This document shows, one piece after another, positions 56,001 through 64,000 of a stretch of DNA of 64,000 nucleotides. The position numbers and the translations under genes were made by a program. The notes beneath the pieces were generated by a model, which was not told where the DNA came from, made no database searches, and saw only the letters and a program-made list of their open reading frames with translations. The first letter of the stretch is position 1. Each line of letters opens with the position of its first letter. Origin of the DNA: Obelidium mucronatum (taxonomy: Eukaryota > Chytridiomycota > Chytridiomycetes > Chytridiales > Chytriomycetaceae); assembly GCA_025765595.1 (NCBI GenBank), contig JAIVFH010000033.1:62001-126000 (forward strand), read 5' to 3'.

Positions 56001-59000
56001 ACCTAGAACTCTACAAACAATCCCTCAAAGCATACACAGGCTTCACAACCCTCGTCGGCCTCATGGGCCTCGTACAACAACGCGACGCCCTGATCAACAC
56101 CGCCTGCCGAATCGCAACCCCGCCTTTAGTCACATTGAGTTGCGATGCAAGTGTCGCCGTGCGCGAGTTGACAGCCTTCTCGGGCCCCGCGGCGCAGAAC
56201 TTCCAAACCCGTGTGAACCATGCCGTGTCCTTGTCGAGTGTCTTGTTGGGGGAGAGGAATTTGATGGCGGTTGTAGCGGTGGCTGGAGTCGCTGGGCAGT
56301 TGGGCAGTGTGATGGATAGAGGGGGTTGGTATTTTGTGTTGGAGACTTTAGCGGCTGTGGAAGGGATGCATAGTAGTGGTAAGACGGAGAGGAGGGAGAC
56401 TGTGAATCCGGGGATTGATGGAGTGAAGATGATTGATGGGGGTAGGAAGATGAGTTTGAATGCGCTTGCGAATGTGGCGGTGGCGCTTGTGGCTGGGGGC
56501 AGTGGGGCTGGGGTTGAGATGAATCTTGTGTTGGCAATGAAGAATTTGTTTGAGGCGAGTAAGTTGTGGGAGTTGAAGGATTTGAAGGAGTTTGTTGGGG
56601 CTTTGTGTTTGTTGAGTAAGGATGGGGCGATTCAGGCGGCGTCGAATGCGTTGGAGAAGAAGGAGGTGGGGAAGAGTGGGGCGGATGAAAAGTTGTTTGC
56701 TGTGACAAAAATGTTTGAAGTTGTGGTGATGAATAATGCGAGGATTGTGGATTCGCCTGGCGAGATATTTTCGCTGGTTGTTGGGACGTTGATTGATATT
56801 GCGCATTCTACAAACTGTACACCAAGTATTCGGAGTCAAGTTTGCAATGCTTTTGGCGAAATTTTGACTATCTCAATTCAGACTGCAGAAGATGATGTCA
56901 CACATGGAATCAAGAATGGGGAGTCAACTGAGTTGAAGTTGTTGGACCCGCTGCGAAGGTTTATGCTTGTCAGCACAGACGATGTCGTCCCTACTGGAGT
57001 TCCAATCAATAGCAGTGTAACTGTAGATGCGGAGAGAGTCGTTAAAGGTCCATGGTTTGTGGATGTCCAAAAAGTGGGACTTGAAACTGTGAAAAAGATC
57101 CTTATGGGGTCCGGTCATAACTTGGTTCACGGATGGTTCTTGATTTTTGAAGTCATACGAAGTGTTGTCATTGGTGGGAAGAAAGGAGGTGGAGTGACAT
57201 CTACTGGGGCTTTAATGAACATGACGGAGGCGTCCAATAACCTCGAAAGTACACAGCCGTCTAAAGCTTCACTTCTCGTTCGCGCCGCGTTTCCATCCCT
57301 CCAGCTAGTTTGTGGTGACTTCTTGGGCTCGTTGGGCCCAGAAATCCTGTTTGAGTGCATCCAAACTTTGGGATGCTTTGGATCGCAGCCGGACGACATA
57401 AACATCAGTCTCACAACAATCGGCTTGCTATGGAACATCAGTGACCATATTCTAACGCGACGTCAAAAGCTGGAAAAGGATGGAAAAGCTGAATCACCTA
57501 CCCACCGATCCAACTATAACGTTGGTTCCGCAGAAAAGCTGGACACTCCAAATTCAACTCTCAGTATACCGCAAGCATCGCGGGCTATGCTCACGAGTCG
57601 TGAATATCTCTCTGGGCCAGTCACACCGAAAACAATGGATGTATTATGGATGCATCTGTTGGCGCACCTCTCGCAACTCTGTTCTGATTGGAGACCCGAG
57701 GTGCGAAACTCGGCGAATCAAACAATCTTTAAAACGATTGGAATCAATGGGAAGCGGCTAACGTTGGATGCCTGGGATGAATGCATTTGGAATATTCTGT
57801 TCCCGCTTCTCGAGCGCGTTAAAATATCCAGCGAGCAAGCTGAACTCATTCAGCAGGCGCCAACACTAAATGCCGTTGCAGCAAGCGGAATACCTATAAA
57901 TCCCCGCGATTCACCCACGAAATTCTGGAACGAAACAAAGACACTGACATTGACTGGAATCACAAACCTGATTATTCAATTTTTCCCAGTTTTGATTGAG
58001 CTGGAATCGGGTTTTGAAAAGACTTGGAACTTGTTTCTGGATTACATTCGATCCTGGTCTGTCGGTGGTAGCCCAGAAGTCGCAGCTGCCGCCATGAAGA
58101 GCTTTAAATCTCTTGTCAGGTATCCCAAGGATTTATTAGAATCGGATGGATCTCCTGGAAAATTATCTCCCAATATCCAAAACCGGTTGCCAGATCTTTG
58201 GAGAATGGCATGGGACGTTTGGGAGGCTATTGGCCAAGGGATACTCTCTGAAGCAGATGAAAACAAGGGAACCGCAGCGCCGCTACAAAATGTGTTGACG
58301 AAATCCGCAAGTGGGTTTGGGAGTCAGTTGATTGACGTGGATAAGCTGAAACCACTTCATGGGCCATTTCCTCAAGCAACGCTTGTTCAATATGTGGCTG
58401 TATTTGTTGATATTTACGATGTTATTTCTTCCACGTTTGGATTGTATGAGCTCAAACGTCTGCTCAATGTTCTTGGGTCCCTGCTGCTATACCACACCAC
58501 GACTCCGGCGGGGGCCACGGTTTCGAAGTACAAGACGGATAATATCTCTGACCTCGAAAATATGTCTCCGTTTCAAGACGCTGTGTTCACTCTCATGACA
58601 GGAACAAGTCCTGATTTTTCCGTCATTAAAGGGGCACCAGAAGTCCTCATCTTGAGCATTGCTGGATTTATACGTCTTCCGTTTCTTCGGCTTCAGTCGC
58701 TGTCTGACCCTGAAAGAGAAATCGCGCGACTGCAACCAGCAACGGGAGGAATGGAAAAGGGGTTCACATATATGGCACTCGCGAAACGATCTATTCAAAC
58801 TTTGGTGACCTTGTTTGAAACATATGGGACTGTGAGTGGGATTTACTCGGGTGGTATTTTTGAGGCTACTTTGGCTTGTTTGGATGCTCCAATGCGGGCG
58901 AAATATGATTGCCCATGTCCTGGCGTCAAGGATTCGACACCGCTCTGGAGATGCGCCGCGAATACTTCCATCACCTTGGTTGTTTTGGGGTTGAAGAATT

Positions 59001-60306
59001 TAGACAAGTATATTGCAGGTAATACTGCTACCGATTTTTTGGGTGAACCGTTGAACTGACTGTTTACTCTCAGACATACCCAAAGAGATCTTGAATGGCA
59101 TATATGTGCAGATTTTAGATATGTTTGACGGATTTTTGCTGCCCCAAAGGTTTTTTTTTTGGCAGCCAAGTTGTGTCATTGCACTAATAGATTTCTTAGC
59201 AACCCTCCTTCTTCCATGTCGATAGATGAGCAAGAAGTCGCGACGGATTTTGACATATCAATCTTTGAGACATTTGAGGACGATGTCCTACTTCATCTTG
59301 GGCAACTCCATGTTCCAGACCACCTGATCAACCACCACATTGAAATCATTTGCCGATGTAGCAAACTATACACGAGCCATATGAGCAGTATGACGGACTT
59401 GAGTCTACCTGGCGCAGCAACAGCGGGCTTGCGCTCCAAAGCCGGCTCTCTAGCCAACGGCACATTCCCTTTGGATACCGCAGCAGGAAAGCTAAATGGA
59501 AGTGGGATTCTCAATTTACCCCGACGGATTCTGAAAGACGAGATGGTTGTTGCGTCTCCTCGAGCATCGTTGACATCAGGTGCACTGCCAGCACCGTTGG
59601 CGCAGTCTCAAATCCAATCCCCGTTGAGGATGAACCTGGGAACGGATGTTGTCACGGCTGGAAGGGAGCGGTTTGCAAAGACTTGTTTGGTGTCTTTGTT
59701 GAAGCTTTGTTCGGATGATGCTACTGGTAGGATAGTTTTCAGCCAAACTGGTAGATGCATCCAAATGGTAACATCTCACCTTTTTTTTTTAAATTTAACC
59801 GCCCAGATATGAAAGACGTACGTTATCGAATTGCTACAATAGCAGCCCCCATCATGCTGGAAAAGATGAGCAGCGTCATCAAGAGTTACTCTTCAGACCG
59901 GCCGCTGTATGGTCGGCTACCTTTGCCTCGAATTCGAGGCGAAGAGATTTTATTAGTCTTGACCCAGTTACGTGATTTGCAGATGAGAGTGGGAATTCTT
60001 CACGAATTAATTGCCCAAGATAAAATACGTACGTAAATCAATTCCTTCTATTTAACTTGGGGGAAACCTGTAAATTTTTTTTTTAAACATATGATTTATT
60101 TAGATCCTCTGAGAGCACATATACTATCTGGACGCAATGCACATTTATTTTATTTATACCCATATCTATGTGACTTGCTTGCAGCCGTTGCAAAGGCTGG
60201 AAAGGGGTCTGGAATGTCTCCAGCAGATGTCGATGAAGAGAATGTCATTGATCTTGTGAATGCATGCCTGAATAGGGTTGGACGGGAACTTGGACTTGAT
60301 TCTTGA
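53072..60306 (+). CDS. MON2: MON2-like Golgi/endosome trafficking protein (HEAT repeats)
   Basis: A very large gene of about ten exons and roughly 1,750 residues. The start MDRPERPGSAGGGGLAGF is followed by ELGSLITEAKKKNPDVKD and FVLACESKNAKLVPIAIGCL-QRLTMHQAIPF, ASATLGQIVLHAFEKVVS and LLRSFSDKTEFHLLVRLIRV-like segments: the Arf-GEF-type N-terminal and HUS-box region of MON2, followed by helical HEAT-like repeats through a single long exon (about 55.7-59.0 kb). The C-terminal exons end NACLNRVGRELGLDS. MON2 scaffolds endosome-to-Golgi transport with Dopey and ARL1. The intron 53690-54689 is 1,000 bases and holds a palindrome array. One short exon around 54985-55110 has uncertain splice sites (an apparent TGA near 55066). 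It is divergent from MDM31 with 193 bases between start codons. Confidence 0.85.
53699..54579. repeat. Palindrome array in MON2 intron, with stem variants
   Basis: About 30 palindromes. The first third has arms of other sequence but the same design: CATGCC-GAA-GGCATG, CACGCC-GAA-GGCGTG, CCGCC-AAA-GGCGG, each self-complementary. From about 53955 on the units are ACCGCC-GTA-GGCGGT alternating with ACCGCC-TAC-GGCGGT, separated by TATCTCCTTC(A/T)(A/T)TCATTTT and AAATTCGTGC spacers of 30-40 bases. The strict alternation of GTA and TAC centres means successive units are inverted relative to each other. Confidence 0.9.
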
Positions 60307-60359
60307 GTGTAACTCAAAATAAACCTGGATACCACCAAATCAAAAAACACTTCGAAATC

Positions 60360-62345
60360 ATGCCCCCAGCGCCAGCGCCAGCGCCTGCAAACACCAATGT
60401 CCTAGGATCCTGGTTCGCAGCACTGCCTGGCGCCATGGTCGACGCCATCGCTGAGGCCATGGGCCTGCCCAGTGGCACGGCCGCCGCCGCCGTCTTCGCG
60501 GCGCTGGTCGCGCACCCAGCCAACGCCAGTCCCCGGGCGGCCTGGGACGGCCTGTTCCGCCTTGCCGTTCCGGTGGCGGCGATCCCGGCCGCGCACGACC
60601 CGGACTGGCCCGAGTACGTCGCCATCCGCACTGCCAACTTCGAGAACGGACTGCCGCCGACGCGGCGGAGTCTCCAGGGCTTCGCCGCCGCCATGGCCGC
60701 AGCCCGAGCCACTCAGGCCCAGTCGGGCACTTGTGTCCGCCACAAAATTGAGATTCCACATTTTGAAACCAATGAAGGTGTTCCAGGAACTTGCAGATCC
60801 TTCCGTGTCAAACTGGTCAATGATTTGTGTAACATGCTTTTTCCCCTCCCTGGAACGCAAGTGTCAGCCATGCCAGTCATTGTTGTGAAGGCACCACCAC
60901 TTTCAGGGAAAACGGGATTGGCCCAACTGCTTGCCAAGAAACTTGGCGAATGTGCTTCTCGCTCGGTAGTCTTTCTACGTGCAAACCAAATGCGTGTAGA
61001 AGATTCTGTTGAAGTGTTTTTTGCAAAGGAAGTTGGTGAATCGTTGTGCGACTTTCTCCAACGGTCCGAGGAAAGAGTGTTGTTGATTGATGAGGCGCAA
61101 TGTACCTATACAGATTCTGATTTCTGGAAGAATATTGTTAAATCGACCTTGTCTGGTGGATATAATACGGAATTACGCATCGTTCTCCTCTCGTCCTTTG
61201 GAAGTTTTGATCCGCTGCGAAAGTCCGATCGAGAAGGAACACCTATTCAAATTCCACCACGAAATACGTTTTCCCTTCGTGGGGACTTTGGTGGTGAAAC
61301 TTCAGAAGACGAGGAGTGTGAAGAGTTTATTGACCCTGTCTTTGTGAAACCCACTCTTGCTCTCACTGAAGGGGAATTCAATGAAATGGCAGAAGGCTCA
61401 GTCATTCAACAATGTCATGATTTAGCTTGGAATTTGGCTTCGAATCACATTGGAGTTGCAAAAGGGTTACTTGACTTTGTCAATGACAGATTCAAGAACA
61501 AATTCTCGGTCACTGCGAATGACATTGAAAGGATTCTCTTGTCTCGAGAGTTGGTCTCCTGGTTTCAATCAATGCGCGGATTCCCATCCATTGAAAGGTT
61601 TACAACTGTTGTCAAATACAACGCACTCAATGACAGGGTGACTGCCGCAGGAATGTTGAATATTTTGGATCAAGTCGCTTGTGGAAACACCTACCGCTTT
61701 CAAAACGAGTTTGGCTCACCTGGCACACAAGCTGCTCTCGAGTTGCTCACCAAATTTGGATTTTTATTCGAAGCAGACAACGGTTGTCTTAATTTTGCAT
61801 CACAAATGCATTTAAAAGTGTGGTTGTTCTCAATCAGGACTGACCCAATTGAATATCTCGTCAACTGCCAAGATTTTGATGCATTTTTAGTTGCTTCCAT
61901 CTCAAGAATGCACGGAACTCGTCTTGCTGCCTTCAGGAAAGGAAATGACTGTAAGAAAGTGCGAGAACGCCAAATGCAGATGGAGTTGTACACAGCAATT
62001 TGTTCGATTTTGCCAAGAGATTTCCACGTCACACCAGAATGGCGAACAAGTCACAAAAAGGAATACATTAATTTGGTTGTAAATCTGTCCAAAGGTGTCA
62101 TCTGGTTTCTGGAATTGTTGGTGGACGGCAAGGAGGCAATTGAACACGAGAAGCGGTTTCTGTGTGGTGGGAAGTATTCTTCAAGTTTGAATCCAAAATC
62201 CAAGTATGGGTTGATAGATTTTCGTGAGTCAGTGGCTGTTCGAAATGAGAAACCTGGTTTCACACATGTCTCTTTTGGCGATGGGTACAAAAAAGCCTTT
62301 GTCAGCTGTCCATCTCAGGAAGTGAAGACAGTGTTCCCTTTGTAA
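60360..62345 (+). CDS. Crinkler-like protein: P-loop NTPase plus nuclease-like C-terminus
   Basis: A single intronless frame of 661 residues, starting 53 bases after the MON2 stop codon. Residues 1-125 are Ala/Pro-rich (VLGSWFAALPGAMVDAIAEA) and encoded by strikingly G+C-rich DNA; from about 60,730 the composition falls to that of the surroundings. The rest has a P-loop ATPase domain (VVKAPPLSGKTGLAQLL, Walker B RVLLIDEAQCTY) and a C-terminal block (IWFLELLVDGKEAIEHEKRF; KYGLIDFR) like the restriction-endonuclease-type tail of Crinkler (CRN) proteins known from oomycetes, chytrids and Rhizophagus. Such proteins are host- or competitor-directed effectors, or relatives kept for other roles; which applies is unknown. 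No signal peptide is seen. I describe it as a candidate effector only. Confidence 0.7.
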   Translation: MPPAPAPAPANTNVLGSWFAALPGAMVDAIAEAMGLPSGTAAAAVFAALVAHPANASPRAAWDGLFRLAVPVAAIPAAHDPDWPEYVAIRTANFENGLPPTRRSLQGFAAAMAAARATQAQSGTCVRHKIEIPHFETNEGVPGTCRSFRVKLVNDLCNMLFPLPGTQVSAMPVIVVKAPPLSGKTGLAQLLAKKLGECASRSVVFLRANQMRVEDSVEVFFAKEVGESLCDFLQRSEERVLLIDEAQCTYTDSDFWKNIVKSTLSGGYNTELRIVLLSSFGSFDPLRKSDREGTPIQIPPRNTFSLRGDFGGETSEDEECEEFIDPVFVKPTLALTEGEFNEMAEGSVIQQCHDLAWNLASNHIGVAKGLLDFVNDRFKNKFSVTANDIERILLSRELVSWFQSMRGFPSIERFTTVVKYNALNDRVTAAGMLNILDQVACGNTYRFQNEFGSPGTQAALELLTKFGFLFEADNGCLNFASQMHLKVWLFSIRTDPIEYLVNCQDFDAFLVASISRMHGTRLAAFRKGNDCKKVRERQMQMELYTAICSILPRDFHVTPEWRTSHKKEYINLVVNLSKGVIWFLELLVDGKEAIEHEKRFLCGGKYSSSLNPKSKYGLIDFRESVAVRNEKPGFTHVSFGDGYKKAFVSCPSQEVKTVFPL

Positions 62346-63434
62346 CTATTAATTTTAAGATGTTGAACATCCTACCCAGTTTTTAATTGATATTCAATAT
62401 CAAATCATGATGTCTGCATTACGTGGTTGAAAGTTATAATCCATTACATAAATGCTTCGATCCGTCATACAATCAATGCATTTTGCATAGTTTATTGAGT
62501 CATTTATTCCTTGCCATCATGAGCAAAACTAGGACTACACCGTGCCATCATCAGATACAGAGCTCAGTTGGATACGAGTAAAAAACTTCACTTTGGACTG
62601 TGATTCTTCAGTCGCGATAGGGCGTCGGCACCTGGCGTATTGTACAAAGTCTGAGTTTGTTTGATGCGTTTACGCAACGACGTAGAGCCCATCTACCTAT
62701 TCAAACAGAGTAACCAAGATAACAGATGGATACGATACATTTCTTTGGCGAGATTATCGGTATTTAATATGGGCGGCCGTTTCAGCTTATTTGGTATGGT
62801 TGACGTTATGCACCACTATGAACCCGACTAATCATGCGTAGAATCAATCATTCGTGCATTAAGCATGACTTTAAAATTAGCTGGAACAGCTGGACGGATT
62901 GTGAGTTTTCTTGTTTGTTAGAAGTCATACTAACCACAACCAAACTCGTGCAGATAATTGATTCGATCCGAAAAACGAACTCTCTTATACTACCATTGAG
63001 CTGATTTGTTCTTCTAATAGTCGAGACTCAGAGATGCCAGGTTTGGATTCCCATTGTCCACTGGCGCCTACAGGCGCCTCCGACAGTACCCACAGCAACA
63101 CAGCAACAACCATATTGAAGACTTCAGCTTCAATCCATCTAAATAGAAATTGAAAAAAGAAATGTAAACAAAAACTCAATTCCCAACTTCTTCCTTGAGT
63201 GACTGTTCCACTGCTACCTAAAACTGCATTTACATAAGTGCCTGTAATAATTCGTGGCTTGAAGTTAGAAGAGAGTTTTCCCTGCGACATGATGCAGATA
63301 GTGATTTGTAATGGATGAAACAGGATTCAAATCCCGCTTGACCACAGAAATTGTCTACAAGTTTTTGAACTTTTGTTTTTTGAACTTTTTTTTCTATTTT
63401 TACAGAAAGAGTACACACCTGAAATCAAAGCATC
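62346..63434. other. Gene-free region of 1.1 kb
   Basis: No convincing gene. A frame of 101 codons on the minus strand (63290-62985) has a plausible start (MSQGKLSSNFKPRIIT) but then runs into hydrophobic and low-complexity sequence. A palindrome GGCGCC-TACA-GGCGCC at about 63063-63078 is reminiscent of the array family but with other arms. A B-box-like GGATTCAAATCCCGC occurs at about 63325 without a cloverleaf. The promoter of the antiporter gene should lie at the right end. Confidence 0.4.
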
Positions 63435-64000
63435 ATGGCTTGGACTGACTTGATTCCGCAAGAACCAGAGATTGTTGGCCCACATGTTGCTTACTTGGCT
63501 CTTGGTAATCATCCAACACAAAACCGCTTTCTGGCTTGCTCACACGTTTTTCAAAGGTGGCTTCATCACCATATTTGGTTTGATTTCCCTGATCATCAAA
63601 GATCGGCTGTACATGTCTGAAGCAATGGTGGCAATCGTATTTGGAGTCGTGCTGGGTCCTGTTGCTGCAAAACTTTTCGATCCCACGCATCTGTTTGAGC
63701 ATCATATCAATCACGTAACATTGGAGTTCACAAGGTGTGTGTGTATGGCTGTGCGTGCTGTGGAACAGTGTGTGTGTATGTGTGTGTGTGTGTGTGTGTG
63801 TGTTCGTTTTGGGATTCCGAATTATATCTTCTGACTTTTTTTTCACCGCGCAGAATCGTTATCGCAATTCAATGTATGGCGTGTGGTGTAGATCTTCCTG
63901 GAAACTATCTCTACAAGGAGTGGAAGAGCGTTGCCATGCTTTTGGGACCCGTGATGATTGTTAAATGGCTTGTGACTGGTCTAGGTGTATATTGGATCAT
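63435..64000 (+). CDS. Na+/H+ antiporter (NHA1/SOD2 type), 5' part
   Basis: Exons 1-3 are inside the window and the gene continues past its right edge. MAWTDLIPQEPEIVGPHVAY leads into membrane helices: GGFITIFGLISLIIKDRLYM, SEAMVAIVFGVVLGPVAAKL and, after an intron, IVIAIQCMACGVDLPGNYLY and KEWKSVAMLLGPVMIVKWLV. The GxxxGP element after the second helix and the CxAxGVxLP motif are those of the fungal plasma membrane CPA1 antiporters that export Na+ and K+ in exchange for protons. The second intron begins GTGTGTGTG and contains a GT microsatellite of about 15 repeats that overlaps its donor side. Confidence 0.88.

Noticed and set aside
55761..56839. Minus-strand frames of 163-192 codons rich in Pro, Ser and His opposite MON2
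   Set aside because: They result from the strong C-to-G skew switch in the long MON2 exon; the plus strand encodes the continuous MON2 protein.
60314..60860. Minus- and plus-strand Ala/Arg/Pro frames in the G+C-rich start of the Crinkler-like gene
   Set aside because: High G+C leaves all frames open; only the 661-residue frame carries the NTPase motifs.
62985..63290. 101-codon minus-strand frame, possible small gene
   Set aside because: After a plausible start it continues into AT-rich, hydrophobic sequence that looks like an intron, and no homologous motif is visible.

Overview
The window is nuclear DNA of a zoosporic, chytrid-like fungus. Genes are closely packed on both strands, most are split by many short GT-AG introns, and several belong to flagellum or basal-body biology that yeasts and moulds lack: an OFD1-type LisH/coiled-coil protein and an adenylate-kinase-9-type multidomain protein. 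Fungal genes such as SPG1/TEM1, MDM31 and WSS1 sit beside them. The lineage is inferred from gene content and gene structure, not from a search.

Layout, left to right. 1-7.6 kb: a partial Ser/Asn-rich unknown (-), the SUMO ligase NSE2/MMS21 (+), a palindrome array, and OFD1 (+). 7.6-17 kb: MRT4 (-), an M19 membrane dipeptidase (+), a complex I NDUFB2-like subunit (-), an ABCC transporter (-) and gankyrin/PSMD10 (+). 17-22 kb is accessory: a broken Cys-rich GPI-type surface protein gene, a tRNA-Gly, and three tiny secreted-peptide genes with repeat-built promoters. 22-36 kb: AK9 (+), SPG1 (+), a mitochondrial branched-chain E2 with two lipoyl domains (+), a Cys-rich family gene (-), ANKRD13 (-) and GOT1 (-). 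36-48 kb: the HECT ligase UBE3C/HUL5 (+), a truncated and a complete Cys-rich paralogue (-), WSS1 (-), an unrecognised multi-exon gene (+), a DinB-like protein (-), a TTC9-like TPR protein (-) and RMI2 (+). 48-64 kb: MDM31 (-) and MON2 (+), each with a long intron filled with GC palindromes, then an intronless Crinkler-like NTPase/nuclease effector candidate (+), about 1.1 kb with no gene, and the 5' part of a Na+/H+ antiporter (+).

Most recognisable genes are housekeeping (ubiquitin/SUMO and proteasome, vesicle traffic, mitochondrial function, genome stability) and are often arranged head to head with fewer than 100 bases between start codons. The unusual content is (i) a dispersed family of 15-bp GC palindromes whose two arms vary together, packed into introns and one intergenic region; (ii) the tiny-peptide gene cluster with tandem-repeat promoters; (iii) a surface-protein family with a nearly invariant 5' block and a divergent remainder; (iv) a chimeric-looking Crinkler-like gene; and (v) an exon-scale strand asymmetry, in which many exons begin C-rich and end G-rich. 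All gene models were read by eye; splice sites marked as uncertain need transcript support.
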